From the NCBI GenBank assembly GCA_900539945.1, contig UQDV01000001.1, positions 62,001 to 126,000 of the forward strand: 64,000 nt of DNA, given 5' to 3'. This DNA is from an uncultured Faecalibacterium sp. (lineage in GTDB: Bacteria > Bacillota > Clostridia > Oscillospirales > Ruminococcaceae). This document shows, piece after piece, positions 42,708 through 52,576 of the stretch. The translations under genes were made by a program, and so were the position numbers. The notes beneath the pieces are model-generated. The model saw only the letters and a program-made list of their open reading frames with translations. It ran no database searches and had not been told where the DNA came from. Positions within the stretch are counted from its first letter, which is position 1, and every line of letters begins with the position of its first letter.

Positions 42708-45050
42708 TCAGGCCTTTTTGCCGGACTTGGGGCTGCGCTCGCTCCACAGCATCCATGCCGAGGTGGAGACGCACAGCGAAGTGTACACGCCGCTGATCAT
42801 GCCCATCATCAGCGGGAAGGCAAAGGTAAAGATGCTGTCCAGACCGTAGAGCTTTGCCACGATGCACAGCACACCCAGTGCCATCACGGTGGTGATGGTG
42901 GTGATGAGGGTACGGCGGGCAGACTGGTTGACCGAACGGTTGACCAGCTCTTCAAAGCTGGCCTTCTTGCCCATCAGGGCGCGGTTCTCGCGGATGCGGT
43001 CGTACACCACGACGGTATCGTTGATGGAGTAACCCAGAATGGTCAGCATGGCCGCGATGAAGTTGCCGTCCAGCGGAGTGCGCAGCAGCACAAAGGTGCC
43101 AAGCACCACCATCAGGTCGTTCACCAGTGCCAGCACAGCCATCATGCCGCCGGTCAGGCCGCCGATGTTCTTGAAGCGCAGGGCGATGTACAGCAGGATG
43201 AGCACCAGCGCAAACGCCACGGCTACCAAGCTCTTCTGCAGGAACTTGGTGCCCATGGCAGCGCTGACGTTGCTCAGGGACAGCTGCGCGAAGTTGTTGT
43301 CCGGGTAAGTCTCGTTCAAAGAGTCCAGCAGAGCCTCCACCTGATCGGTGGTCACGGTCTCGGTGCCGGGCATGGAGATCTTCAGGGTCTGGTCACCGGT
43401 GGCCACGTTCTCGCCGGTCTGCAGGGTCAGGCCGGTGTTCTCCAGTGCATCGGAGGCGGTCTGCTGCACCTGTGCCATCTCAAAGCTGCCGTCGTAGCTC
43501 AGGGTGATCATGGCACCGCCGGTGAACTCGGTGTCCAGATGGACACCGAACACCACAGCACACAGCACGATGGCTGCCATCAGGCAGGAGGAAAAGACCA
43601 GGAACTTTTTGCGCAGACCCACAAAGTCGATTTGCTTTTTCTCGGTCTCATCCTTGCCCAGCTTGGCAGCACCGTACAGCCAGGGGTTGCGCAGAGCCTT
43701 GATGGAGGCCGCACCGCGGATCATGACGCGGGTGGCAAACACGCCAAACACGAAGTTGAGCAGCACACCGGTCAGCAGCGTATAGCCAAAAGCGTAAATG
43801 GTACCGGCGGTGGAGGGGCCAAAGGCAAAGAACACAAAGTGCAGTGCCTTGGCAAACAGGCCGTCCGAGGGGCCGAAGGCACCCATCAGCACGATGGCCA
43901 CGATGACAATGGTCACGTTGCCGTCGATGATGGGGGTCAGGCCGCGGGCAAAGCCGCTCTTCAGTGCGCCGTCCAGGGACTTGCCATTCTTCAGCTCTTC
44001 CTTGATGCGCTCGGCCGTGATGACGTTGGCGTCCACGCCCATGCCAATGGCCAGAATGATACCGGCGATGCCGGGCAGCGTCAGGGTAAAGCTCTCAAAC
44101 ACCGGGAAGTAGCCGGAAACAAAGGCCAGCGTGGCGGCCACCTGACCGGCCAGTGCGATACAGGCCAGAAAGCCCGGCAGACGGTACAGCACCGTCATGA
44201 ACACCACGATCAGTGCAAAGGCGATGACACCGGCCAGCACCATGGCGCTCAGGCTGTTCTCGCCCAGGCTGGGGCTGACGGTGGAGTAGCTGTCCACCTT
44301 GAGGGCAAAGGGCAGTGCGCCGGAGTTGATCTGGCGGGCCATCTTGACCACGGCATCCTGCGTGAAGGGGTTGGAAGCCGAACTGGTGATGATGGCCTCG
44401 CCATCGGTGATGGCCGCGTTGACGGTGGCCGTGCTCACATTCTCGTCATCCAGCCAGATGCTGATGGTGCCGTTGGAAGCAGCCAGACGGGTGGTGGCCT
44501 CACCAAAGGCCTTGGCACCCTCGTCGGTGAACTTCAGGGACACATAGTACTCCGATGCACCGCCGCTGGTCACCGGGCCGTACTGGGCCGCAGCACTTTC
44601 GATCATGGAACCGTCCAGGATCAGGTCACCGTCGGCGCTGCTGCCCTCGCGGAAGGTCAGGTAGGCGGTGGTGCCGATCTCCTCAATAGCAGCTTCCGGG
44701 TCAAAATCCGTCTCGCCGGACTGCCACGGGAACTCCAGGATCAGGCTGTCAGAGCTGGGGTCCACATACAGCTCGTAGTCGGTCACATTCAGGGCCACCA
44801 GACGGTTCTCGATGACGAGCTGCGCCGCTTCCAGCTGCTCTTCGGTGGCATCGTAGTCCTCCGAGGGCACAAAGGTGACGTTGACGCCGCCTTTGATGTC
44901 CACACCGAACCGGATGTCCTTTGCACCCTTGATGTAGGTGGTGGTCACATCGCCGTACTTTGCCGACACGCCGAAAAACGCCGTGTACACAAACGCAAGG
45001 ATCAGAAGCACTGTGACGACCAGGTGCCATGCTTTGCCTTTTGTCTTCAT
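42708..45050 (-). CDS. secDF: Fused SecDF protein-export membrane protein
   Basis: SecD and SecF in one polypeptide, as in many Firmicutes; uses the proton gradient to help Sec export. Twelve membrane segments are expected: one at residues 11-31, a large extracytoplasmic domain with DIKGGVNVTF, five segments ending with the first RND-type block (GIAGIILAIGMGVDANVITAERIKEEL), then a repeat (VHLDTEFTGGAMITL, GYSINDTVVVYDRIRENR). The ATG at 45050 gives 780 aa; a TTG seven codons earlier contains the GGAGG itself. Confidence 0.94.
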   Translation of the reverse strand: MKTKGKAWHLVVTVLLILAFVYTAFFGVSAKYGDVTTTYIKGAKDIRFGVDIKGGVNVTFVPSEDYDATEEQLEAAQLVIENRLVALNVTDYELYVDPSSDSLILEFPWQSGETDFDPEAAIEEIGTTAYLTFREGSSADGDLILDGSMIESAAAQYGPVTSGGASEYYVSLKFTDEGAKAFGEATTRLAASNGTISIWLDDENVSTATVNAAITDGEAIITSSASNPFTQDAVVKMARQINSGALPFALKVDSYSTVSPSLGENSLSAMVLAGVIAFALIVVFMTVLYRLPGFLACIALAGQVAATLAFVSGYFPVFESFTLTLPGIAGIILAIGMGVDANVITAERIKEELKNGKSLDGALKSGFARGLTPIIDGNVTIVIVAIVLMGAFGPSDGLFAKALHFVFFAFGPSTAGTIYAFGYTLLTGVLLNFVFGVFATRVMIRGAASIKALRNPWLYGAAKLGKDETEKKQIDFVGLRKKFLVFSSCLMAAIVLCAVVFGVHLDTEFTGGAMITLSYDGSFEMAQVQQTASDALENTGLTLQTGENVATGDQTLKISMPGTETVTTDQVEALLDSLNETYPDNNFAQLSLSNVSAAMGTKFLQKSLVAVAFALVLILLYIALRFKNIGGLTGGMMAVLALVNDLMVVLGTFVLLRTPLDGNFIAAMLTILGYSINDTVVVYDRIRENRALMGKKASFEELVNRSVNQSARRTLITTITTVMALGVLCIVAKLYGLDSIFTFAFPLMMGMISGVYTSLCVSTSAWMLWSERSPKSGKKA

Positions 45051-45101
45051 ATGTTTCAGGAATACCTCCAAACGTCCCGTTTGCTGCGGGACCCGTTATT
45101 G

Positions 45102-45145
45102 AAACCTCCCCCAGCAGGCCCGGCGGACCGCACGGAGGAGGTTTT
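45102..45145 (-). terminator. Stem-loop after the aminotransferase gene
   Basis: AAACCTCC (45102-45109) pairs with GGAGGTTT (45137-45144) around a GC-rich loop. The T-run on the minus-strand side is short, so termination may be partial and allow read-through into secDF. Confidence 0.45.
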
Positions 45146-45157
45146 TACAAAGAAATG

Positions 45158-46438
45158 TTATGCCTGCTCTGCCAGCAGCTTTTCCACAACGGCCAGACGC
45201 ACACAGACGCACAGCAGCTCAGAGGCGGTCTCCACCTCGTCCAGGCTGGGGTAGGTGGGTGCAATGCGCAGATGAGAATCCTGCGGGTCCTTGTGGTAGG
45301 GGTATGCCGAACCGGCACCGGTCAGGGTCAGACCGGCTTCCTTGCACAGGTTTGCCACACGCTTGGCACAGCCGGGCATGACGTACAGGCTGATGAAGTA
45401 GCCGCCCTTGGGATCGGTCCAGTGGGCAATGTCGCCGCAGGGGGTCAGGTTGTTGCGGAATGCCGTCTTGACGGCATCGAAGCAGGGCACCAGACGACGG
45501 CGATGCTTTGCCATGTGGGCCAGGACGCCTTCCTTGTTCTTCAGGAAGCGGACGTGGCGCAGCTGGTTCATCTTGTCGTAGCTGATGATCATCACCGAGA
45601 AGCGCTTGCAGATATACTTCATGCTGCTCTCGCTGCAGGCAATGGCGGAAACACCGGCACCCGGGAAGGTGATCTTGCTGGTAGAGGTGAACATGAACAC
45701 ACGGTCCTCATTGCCGTACTTCTTGCTCTCGTTCAGCAGCACCGGGGTCTCGATGATCTCATCGGTGAGGTGGTGCACGATGTAGGCCTCATCCCAGAAG
45801 ATCTTGAAGTCGGGCGCAGCGGTCTTCATCTTGGCGAAGCGCTCGATGGTCTCATCGCTGTAGGTGTAGCCATCGGGGTTGGAATACTGCGGCACGCACC
45901 AGATGCCCTTGATGGTGTCATCCTCGGCCACCAGTTTTTCCACCATGTCCATGTCCGGGCCATTGGGGGTCATGGGCACGCTGACCAGCTCAAAGCCGAA
46001 TTCCTCAGTGATGGCAAAGTGACGGTCGTAGCCGGGCACCGGGCAGAGGAACTTGCGCTTCTCCACCTGAGACCAGGGGCACGGAGACTCCGGGAAGCCG
46101 AACACATAGCCGATGTTGATCAGGTTGTACATCAGCTGCAGGCTGGAGTTGCCGCCCACGAACACCTCACCGGGCTGCACGCCGAACACATCGGCAAACA
46201 GCACGCGGGCCTCCTGCAGGCCCTCCAGTTCACCGTAGTTGCGGGCATCGGTGCCGGCATCGGTGGTGTAATCGTTCATCTTCAGCAGGTCCATGGCCAG
46301 ATCCATCTGGTGAGGGCCAGGCTTGCCGCGGGCCATATTCAGCTTGAGGCCCTTGGCCTGAAACTTTTTGTACTCTGCCTCAAGCGCAGCTTTTTCGGCA
46401 GCAAGTTCTTCACGATTCATTGCAAGATAATTTGCCAT
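45158..46438 (-). CDS. Aspartate aminotransferase, type Ic (fold-type I PLP enzyme)
   Basis: Transfers the amino group between aspartate and 2-oxoglutarate, if the family assignment holds. It matches the MocR-like/type Ic aminotransferases (about 425 aa): GGNSSLQLMYN for phosphate binding, the PLP aspartate in YSNPDGYTYS ... FKIFWDEAY, and the PLP lysine in FTSTSKITFPGAG. The ATG at 46438 is 10 bases after AAAGGAG and yields 426 aa. Its product or substrate links with the asd/dap and thrC genes in this window. Confidence 0.9.
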   Translation of the reverse strand: MANYLAMNREELAAEKAALEAEYKKFQAKGLKLNMARGKPGPHQMDLAMDLLKMNDYTTDAGTDARNYGELEGLQEARVLFADVFGVQPGEVFVGGNSSLQLMYNLINIGYVFGFPESPCPWSQVEKRKFLCPVPGYDRHFAITEEFGFELVSVPMTPNGPDMDMVEKLVAEDDTIKGIWCVPQYSNPDGYTYSDETIERFAKMKTAAPDFKIFWDEAYIVHHLTDEIIETPVLLNESKKYGNEDRVFMFTSTSKITFPGAGVSAIACSESSMKYICKRFSVMIISYDKMNQLRHVRFLKNKEGVLAHMAKHRRRLVPCFDAVKTAFRNNLTPCGDIAHWTDPKGGYFISLYVMPGCAKRVANLCKEAGLTLTGAGSAYPYHKDPQDSHLRIAPTYPSLDEVETASELLCVCVRLAVVEKLLAEQA

Positions 46439-46546
46439 TGAAAACACACTCCTTTATCGTACTTCCTGTTACCCATTGCGTCGGGATCTGCCTTGGGGGA
46501 AGCGCTCCTGCCAGGGAAAAGCTCCGCACAGATTCCAGACTTTATT

Positions 46547-46575
46547 ATTATAACGCATTTTGCCCTTAGAAACAA
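46547..46575 (-). promoter_or_regulatory. Predicted sigma-A promoter of the aminotransferase gene
   Basis: On the minus strand TTGTTT (46575-46570), 17 bases, then a perfect TATAAT (46552-46547). It starts right after the clpX terminator. Confidence 0.65.
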
Positions 46576-46587
46576 GAATCTGAAAAC

Positions 46588-46632
46588 AAAAAGCCCTGCC
46601 AAAAGCAAATTGCTTTTGAAACAGGGCTTTTC
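46588..46632 (-). terminator. Terminator of the tig-clpP-clpX cluster
   Basis: AAAAGCCCTG (46589-46598) pairs with CAGGGCTTTT (46622-46631), with further inner pairing of CAAAAGCA with TGCTTTTG, and a T-run on the minus strand. It lies 17 bases after the clpX stop. Confidence 0.9.
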
Positions 46633-46648
46633 TCTCCCCTGCTCAGGA

Positions 46649-47977
46649 TCAGCTCAGGGAGGTCTGGTTCTTATAACGCTTGCGCACTGCGCCGTACTCC
46701 AGGTGGGCTTCGCCGCTCTCCACGGTGTCCTCATCCACCGTCACGCGGATGATGGTGGCGTCGTTGGGCACCTCGTACATGATGGGCAGCAGGATGCTCT
46801 CCATCACGCTGCGCAGGCCGCGGGCACCGGTCTTACGCTCGATGGTCTTGCGGGCAATGGCGTGGAGTGCTTCGTCGGTGAAGTTCAGTTCCACGTTGTC
46901 CATGTTCAGCAACTCTTTGTACTGCTTGACCAGGCTGTTGCGGGGCTCCTTGAGCACGCGCACCAGAGCATCCTCGTCCAGATCGTCCAGCACGGTGATG
47001 ACCGGCAGGCGGCCGATCAGCTCCGGGATCAGGCCGAACTTGACCAGATCGTGGGGCTCCACCTTTCGCAGCAGGGCCTTCTCCGCCTCGACGGAGTTGT
47101 CCTTCAGTGCACTGCCAAAGCCCAGAGCAGACTTGTCGGTGCGGCGCAGGATATACTTGTCCAGTCCGTCGAAGGCACCGCCGCAGATGAACAGGATGTT
47201 GGTGGTGTCGATCTGGATGAACTCCTGCTGCGGATGCTTGCGGCCGCCCTGCGGAGGAACATTGCTCACAGTGCCCTCCAGGATCTTCAGCAGGGCCTGC
47301 TGCACGCCTTCACCGCCCACATCGCGGGTGATGGAGGGGTTCTCGCTCTTGCGGGTGATCTTGTCGATCTCGTCGATATAGATAATACCGATCTGCGCCT
47401 TCTGCACATCAAAATCCGCTGCCTGGATCAGCTTGAGCAGGATGTTTTCCACATCCTCGCCCACATAGCCGGCCTCGGTCAGGGTGGTGGCATCGGCGAT
47501 CGCGAAGGGGACGCCCAGCATCTTGGCCAGCGTCTGGGCCAGCAGGGTCTTGCCCACGCCGGAGGGGCCCAGCAGCAGCACGTTGGACTTCTGCAGTTCC
47601 ACGTCGCCGCCCTTGCCGCTCAGGATGCGCTTGTAGTGGTTGTAGACCGAAACAGCCAGCACCCGCTTTGCCTCATCCTGCCCGATGACGTACTGATCCA
47701 GGCCTTCCTTGATCTCCGCCGGGGTCATGATGTTGATGTTCAGGTCGTCAGCGGCCTGCAGGCTGCGGGTACGGCCCGCACCTGCACGCGGTGCACGGCT
47801 GCCGGACGGACGCTCCGGCTTGTCGGAAAGCAGGTCGTGGCACAGGCCGATGCACTCACTGCAGATGTTGACGCCGGGGCCGATGATCATGCGTTCCACT
47901 TCGTCCTGGTGCTTTCCACAGAAGCTGCAGACCAGATCCTTCTCGTTTTTGTCTCTGCCGGAATTGTTATTTGCCAT
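46649..47977 (-). CDS. clpX: ATP-dependent Clp protease ATPase subunit ClpX
   Basis: AAA+ unfoldase that feeds ClpP. N-terminal C4 zinc finger (CSFCG ... CSECI, residues about 18-40), Walker A GPSGVGKT near 125, Walker [11 protein letters not shown], the IGF-like ClpP-docking loop region (SALGFGSAL), and sensor 2 ([15 protein letters not shown]). Length 442 aa. It lies 44 bases after clpP, in the typical tig-clpP-clpX order. Confidence 0.97.
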   Translation of the reverse strand: MANNNSGRDKNEKDLVCSFCGKHQDEVERMIIGPGVNICSECIGLCHDLLSDKPERPSGSRAPRAGAGRTRSLQAADDLNINIMTPAEIKEGLDQYVIGQDEAKRVLAVSVYNHYKRILSGKGGDVELQKSNVLLLGPSGVGKTLLAQTLAKMLGVPFAIADATTLTEAGYVGEDVENILLKLIQAADFDVQKAQIGIIYIDEIDKITRKSENPSITRDVGGEGVQQALLKILEGTVSNVPPQGGRKHPQQEFIQIDTTNILFICGGAFDGLDKYILRRTDKSALGFGSALKDNSVEAEKALLRKVEPHDLVKFGLIPELIGRLPVITVLDDLDEDALVRVLKEPRNSLVKQYKELLNMDNVELNFTDEALHAIARKTIERKTGARGLRSVMESILLPIMYEVPNDATIIRVTVDEDTVESGEAHLEYGAVRKRYKNQTSLS

Positions 47978-48021
47978 AGCTGTTTTTCCTTATCCTGGAT
48001 AAATTGGTGTCAGCGGAACGA

Positions 48022-48621
48022 TCAGCGGTGGGTAATGACCTCGTCGATCAGTCCGTATTCCTTTGCTTCCAGCGCAGACATATAGTTGTCGCGCTCGGTG
48101 TCCATCTGGAGCTTCTCCAGCGGCTGGCCGGTATACTCACTGAGCATGCGGTTCATCTTGTCGCGGATATACACCATGTGCTCAGCGTGGATCTTGATGT
48201 CGGTGGTCTGGCCGGACAGGCCGCCGCCCTGGCCGCCGGCGATCAGCGGCTGATGGATCATGATCTCGGCATTGGGCAGCGCAAAACGCTTGCCCTTGGT
48301 GCCGCTTGCCAGCAGGAATGCGCCCATGGATGCCGCCATGCCCATGCAGATGGTGGAAACATCGCACTTGATATACTGCATGGTGTCGTGGATGGCCATG
48401 CCGGCGCTGATGGAGCCGCCAGGGCTGTTGATATACAGGCTGATGTCCTTGTCCGGGTCCTGCCCTTCCAGATACAGCAGCTGGGCCACGACCAGGCTGG
48501 CGGAGGTGTCGTTGACGTCCTCGCTCAGAACAATGATGCGGTCATTCAGCAGACGGGAAAAAATATCGTAAGAACGCTCGCCATGTGCCGACTGTTCCAC
48601 GACATAAGGAACAAAACTCAT
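48022..48621 (-). CDS. clpP: ATP-dependent Clp protease proteolytic subunit
   Basis: Serine protease that forms a 14-subunit chamber. The catalytic triad is present: Ser98 in GMAASMGAF, His123 in IMIHQPL, and an aspartate in ERDNYMSA near residue 172. Length 199 aa. A strong terminator separates it from tig, so clpP-clpX probably form their own unit as well as receiving read-through. Confidence 0.97.
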   Translation of the reverse strand: MSFVPYVVEQSAHGERSYDIFSRLLNDRIIVLSEDVNDTSASLVVAQLLYLEGQDPDKDISLYINSPGGSISAGMAIHDTMQYIKCDVSTICMGMAASMGAFLLASGTKGKRFALPNAEIMIHQPLIAGGQGGGLSGQTTDIKIHAEHMVYIRDKMNRMLSEYTGQPLEKLQMDTERDNYMSALEAKEYGLIDEVITHR

Positions 48622-48659
48622 AAAGTTCGCCTCCCAAAAAAACGGAATATAGTATTTGC

Positions 48660-48713
48660 AAAATTGACCGATACGGGTCCCCTGTAAAGTTCAGCCGTAT
48701 CGGTCAATTTTTA
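48660..48713 (-). terminator. Terminator between tig and clpP
   Basis: A 17-bp perfect stem: AAAATTGACCGATACGG (48660-48676) and CCGTATCGGTCAATTTT (48695-48711), followed by T-rich sequence on the minus strand. A second, smaller hairpin (TGCACGG/CCGTGCA, 48731-48748) lies just after the tig stop. Confidence 0.9.
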
Positions 48714-48770
48714 CAACCTTTGATTTGTAGATGCACGGCAGTCCGTGCACCTTACAGCTGTGGACACCAA

Positions 48771-50087
48771 TTACTCAGCGTCGGCAGCCTTCTCGGCCTC
48801 AGCAGCCTTCTCCACGATGTTGGCGTGGCTCTTGATGAAGTCGATTGCCTTGGTCACGGCCAGGTCGTTCTTCAGGTCGTCCATGTTCACCACATCACGC
48901 ACCTGCTTCTCTTCCATCTTGTACTGATCGGCAATGCGCTTGATCTCAGCATCGACGTCCTCATCGGAAGCGACGATGTTCTCAGCAGCGGCAACAGCCT
49001 CCAGAGCCAGACGGATCTTGACCTGCTTCTCAGCCTGCGGCATGAAGGAAGCACGGAACTGCTCCACAGTCTGGCCCATGTACTTCAGGTAGTCCTCGAG
49101 GCGCAGACCCTGCTGCTCCACGCGGAATGCGAAGTCGTTGACCATCTCGTCCATACGGGTCTCGTACATAGCCTGGGGAATCTCACCCTCCATGCTCTCG
49201 ATAACCTGATCGACCAGAGCGTTCTCGACAGCCAGGTCGTCCTGCTTGTCCAGCTGCTCCTGGTTGTTCTTGCGGATGGAAGCCTTGAACTCGTCCAGAG
49301 TGTCGTACTCGGAGACGTCCTTTGCCAGCTCGTCATCCAGAGCGGGCAGCTCCTTGTACTTGACCTCGTGCAGCTTGATCTTGAAGACCGCTGCCTTGCC
49401 GGCCAGCTCAGCAGCCTGGTACTCGGTGGGGAAGGTGACGTTCACATCGAACTCTTCGCCAGCGGAGTGGCCCACGATCTGATCCTCAAAGCCGGGGATG
49501 AAGCTGCCGCTGCCCAGGGTCAGGCTGTAGTGCTCAGCCTTGCCGCCCTCGAATGCGACGCCGTCCACAAAACCCTCGAAGTCGATATCCACGATATCGC
49601 CGTTCTGAGCAGCGCCCTCACGGGTCAGCTCACGGGCATTGCGCTCCTGCACACGCTTCAGCTCAGCGTCCACAGCCTCGTCGGTGACAGTATGGACCGT
49701 CTTTTCCACGGTCAGACCGTTGTAGTTGCCGACCTTGATCTCGGGCTTGACAGCGACCTTGACGGTCAGGGTGACGCCCTCGGTCTCGTTCGCAGCGTCA
49801 ACGCTGACTTCCGGACGGCCGACCGGCTCCACGTTTGCTTCCTTAACAGCAGCCTCGAAAGCCTCGGGGAACAGCTCGTTGATGGCATCGTAGGTAAAGA
49901 CATCGGCACCGTACATCTTCTCGATCAGAGAACGGGGAGCCTTGCCCTTGCGGAAGCCGGGCACAGCATACTTCTTGCCTTCCTTCTTGAAAACATCGGC
50001 AACAGCCTTCTTGAAGGCCTCTGCGTCGATGGAGAACTGCAGTTCTGCCATGCTCTTCTCGAGCTTTTCACACTTGATGAGATTCAT
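48771..50087 (-). CDS. tig: Trigger factor
   Basis: Ribosome-bound chaperone with prolyl isomerase activity. The N-terminal ribosome-binding domain carries the GFRKGKAPR signature, the FKBP domain spans about residues 150-240 (DIVDIDFEGFVDGVAFEGGKAEHYSL), and the C-terminal helical arms complete the 438 aa. The ATG at 50087 has GGAGG eight bases upstream; a GTG further up contains that site. The last 20 residues are rich in Ala and Glu. Confidence 0.97.
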   Translation of the reverse strand: MNLIKCEKLEKSMAELQFSIDAEAFKKAVADVFKKEGKKYAVPGFRKGKAPRSLIEKMYGADVFTYDAINELFPEAFEAAVKEANVEPVGRPEVSVDAANETEGVTLTVKVAVKPEIKVGNYNGLTVEKTVHTVTDEAVDAELKRVQERNARELTREGAAQNGDIVDIDFEGFVDGVAFEGGKAEHYSLTLGSGSFIPGFEDQIVGHSAGEEFDVNVTFPTEYQAAELAGKAAVFKIKLHEVKYKELPALDDELAKDVSEYDTLDEFKASIRKNNQEQLDKQDDLAVENALVDQVIESMEGEIPQAMYETRMDEMVNDFAFRVEQQGLRLEDYLKYMGQTVEQFRASFMPQAEKQVKIRLALEAVAAAENIVASDEDVDAEIKRIADQYKMEEKQVRDVVNMDDLKNDLAVTKAIDFIKSHANIVEKAAEAEKAADAE

Positions 50088-50234
50088 TTGTTTTTCCTCC
50101 ACTCAAAAATTCTATTGCATCGGGCAGGAAGTTTTTTGCCCTGAGCAACCGCGCACTGCGTCCTGGATCAGCCTGCTTTTGCAATATGCGGAGACGCGCG
50201 CGCTCAATTGGGTGCAACAATCGCGTCAAAACTT

Positions 50235-50264
50235 ATTATAGCACGCTCTTGACACAATTGCCAG
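50235..50264 (-). promoter_or_regulatory. Predicted sigma-A promoter of tig
   Basis: On the minus strand a perfect TATAAT (50240-50235), 17 bases from TGGCAA, which matches only half of the -35 consensus. The leader would be about 140 bases and includes GC-rich sequence of no recognised type. Confidence 0.55.
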
Positions 50265-50296
50265 TCCAAATTGTTAATTTTTATCGGTTTTGCTGT

Positions 50297-50980
50297 TCAA
50301 TTGATGCGATATGGGCAGAATCGCAGCCCGTCGGCACTCACCAGCTTGTAGCGGATGCCGTCCACTTCGCCCTGCACCGCATAGCGGATGGCGTTGCCGT
50401 GCAGATGGCCGTAGTAGCAGGTGCGGATGCCGTATTCCTTCAGCGTGGCCACGATCTCCGGGGCGCTGATGCCGGTGTACACCGGCGGATAATGCAAAAA
50501 CACCAGCTTTTCCAGCCCCGGCTCGGCAGCGTCCAGGCTCATGCGCAGGCGGCCGATCTCGCGGTTCATCACCTTTTCGTCGTGCAGCTCCCCCACATCG
50601 AACAGCCAGCCCCGGGTACCGCAGATGGCATAACCCTCCACGGAGTAGGAGTTGTTGTGCAGGATGTGCAGCGTATCAAACCCTTCTGCCTTGAGATAGG
50701 CGTTCATCTTGTTGGCCGTGGACCACCAGTAATCATGGTTGCCCTTCATGATGATCTTCTGCCCCGGCAGGCTCTGCAGGAAGGCAAAGTCCCGGCGGGT
50801 ATCGGTCAGGCGCATGGCCCAGCTGATGTCACCTGCCAGCACGATGGTGTCTTCCGGCTGGATGAGCTTCCGCCAGTTTTTTTCCAGACGCTCCACATAA
50901 TCGTTCCAGCCCGGAAAGATATCCATCGGCTTGGAAGCGCCCAGCGAAAGATGGGGGTCGCCAAGCACAAAAAGTGCCAT
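50297..50980 (-). CDS. Calcineurin-like metallophosphoesterase
   Basis: Contains all blocks of the metallophosphoesterase fold: GDPHLS, AGDISWAM, KGNHDYWW, LHYPPVY and YYGHLHGNA. It is 227 aa, cytoplasmic with no signal peptide. Proteins of this type are annotated as YkuE- or serine/threonine-phosphatase-like, but the substrate is unknown. It is downstream of thrC with a 37-base gap, so co-transcription is likely though the reason is not clear. Confidence 0.88.
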   Translation of the reverse strand: MALFVLGDPHLSLGASKPMDIFPGWNDYVERLEKNWRKLIQPEDTIVLAGDISWAMRLTDTRRDFAFLQSLPGQKIIMKGNHDYWWSTANKMNAYLKAEGFDTLHILHNNSYSVEGYAICGTRGWLFDVGELHDEKVMNREIGRLRMSLDAAEPGLEKLVFLHYPPVYTGISAPEIVATLKEYGIRTCYYGHLHGNAIRYAVQGEVDGIRYKLVSADGLRFCPYRIN

Positions 50981-51017
50981 GTTGTTACTCCTGTTCTAAC
51001 TGTGCAGCAGGGGTGTT

Positions 51018-52478
51018 TTATGCCTGATAGCCCAGCGCCACCTCGGCGATCTGCGCGGGGTCGATCACGGTGTCAAAACGCTCTGCCTTCTGGCGCAGAG
51101 CTGCCAGACTGGCCGGTGCGGCATGGCCGGTAGCGGCCTCCAGCTGCTGCATTGCTTCAAAATCATTTTCCGGTGCGGTGCGGCCCAGAGCCTCCAGCAC
51201 GCTGCGCGGGAACTTGAAAGGCGATGCGGTGGACAACACGACCATGGGCACTCCGCTGCGCTTTTTCTGCGCTGCCACATGGAATGCCACCGCCGTATGG
51301 GTGTCGCACAGGTAGCCGTCCTGCTCGTAGCGGGCACGGATCTCCCCTGCCACTTCCTTCTCGCTGCTCCACCCGCAGGCAAAGGTCTCCTGAATGGCAG
51401 CCAGCGTCTCCGGACGCACGGTGTAGCTGCCGTTCTCAGCCAGGCTCTTCATCAGGCCGGCCACCTCGGTGTCGCTGCCGGTGACATGATACAGCAGACG
51501 CTCCAGGTTGGAGGACACCAGAATGTCCATGCTGGGCGACGTGGTCTTGAAGAACTCCCGCTTTGCCGTATAAGTACCGGTGGTGAGGAAGTCGGTCAGG
51601 ACGTTGTTCTCATTGGAGGCACAGACCAGCTTACCCACGGGCAGACCCATGCGCTTGGCATAGTAACCTGCCAGAATGTCGCCGAAGTTGCCAGTGGGCA
51701 CACAGAAGTCCACGGCATCGCCGAAGGCGATCTTGCCGGCCTTGAGCAGCTGTGCATAAGCGGCAAAGTAGTAGACGATCTGCGGTACAAGGCGGCCCCA
51801 GTTGATGGAGTTTGCGCTGGACAGGCGAATGCCCCGCTGTTCCAGCTCGGCGGCAATGGCCTTGTCGCCAAAGACCTTTTTCACGCCGGTCTGGGCATCG
51901 TCAAAGTTGCCGCGCACGGCGTAGACTGCCACGTTTGCACCCTCCTGAGTGGCCATCTGCAGGCGCTGGATCTCGCTGGTGCCGCCCGTGGGGTAGAACA
52001 CCGCGATTTCCACACCAGGGATATCGTGGTAGCCGTCCAGAGCTGCTTTGCCGGTGTCGCCGCTGGTCGCCACCAGGATCAGGGTCTTTTCGGTGCGGCC
52101 CAGATTCTTTTTGGCTTCCACCAGCAGGCGGGGCATCAGCTGCAGGGCGTAATCCTTGAAGGCGCAGGTGGGGCCATGCCACAGTTCCAGGGCGTAGGTG
52201 TCCCCTTCCACCGGGGCAAGATAGCCCGCCTTGCCGCCAAAAGCCTCACCGTAGGTGGTGCGGGCGGCCTGGGCCAGAAATTCCGGCGAATAATCCGTCA
52301 GATATTCCCGGATCACAGCTGCGGCCAGTGCCGGATAATCCAGCTCACACAGGGCTCTGACGTCCACCTGCGGAAAGCTCTCGGGAACAAACAGGCCGCC
52401 CTCATCGGACAGGCCCTGGGCGATCGCCTCCGAAGAGGTCACTTTACGATTCGTGTCTCTGGTACTGAAGAACTGCAT
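51018..52478 (-). CDS. thrC: Threonine synthase
   Basis: PLP enzyme that makes threonine from O-phosphohomoserine. N-terminal YSTR-like MQFFSTRDTNRKV, the PLP lysine in TCAFKDYALQ, SSANSINWGRL and the glycine-rich PTGNFGDILAGYYAKRMG follow the fungal/gamma-proteobacterial-type (class 2) enzyme, 486 aa. The ATG at 52478 is 7-8 bases after AAAGGAG; the longer frame is rejected. It uses the aspartate semialdehyde branch opened by asd at the other end of the window. Confidence 0.95.
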   Translation of the reverse strand: MQFFSTRDTNRKVTSSEAIAQGLSDEGGLFVPESFPQVDVRALCELDYPALAAAVIREYLTDYSPEFLAQAARTTYGEAFGGKAGYLAPVEGDTYALELWHGPTCAFKDYALQLMPRLLVEAKKNLGRTEKTLILVATSGDTGKAALDGYHDIPGVEIAVFYPTGGTSEIQRLQMATQEGANVAVYAVRGNFDDAQTGVKKVFGDKAIAAELEQRGIRLSSANSINWGRLVPQIVYYFAAYAQLLKAGKIAFGDAVDFCVPTGNFGDILAGYYAKRMGLPVGKLVCASNENNVLTDFLTTGTYTAKREFFKTTSPSMDILVSSNLERLLYHVTGSDTEVAGLMKSLAENGSYTVRPETLAAIQETFACGWSSEKEVAGEIRARYEQDGYLCDTHTAVAFHVAAQKKRSGVPMVVLSTASPFKFPRSVLEALGRTAPENDFEAMQQLEAATGHAAPASLAALRQKAERFDTVIDPAQIAEVALGYQA

Positions 52479-52576
52479 ATCGTCGCTCCTTTTTCGGCAC
52501 AGGACGCGCAACGCGGCCCTGCGCTGCTGTGGCAGAACCCCTTGCTCTGCCCGTACATTTCCCACCGGAACGCTCT

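Noticed and set aside
42075..45254. Plus-strand frame of about 1060 codons opposite nrdR and secDF
   Set aside because: Antisense shadow; His- and Gly-rich translation without structure, while secDF is certain.
48622..48660. CtsR operator before clpP
   Set aside because: A single GGTCAA is present, but it belongs to the terminator stem and the tandem heptad repeat is missing.
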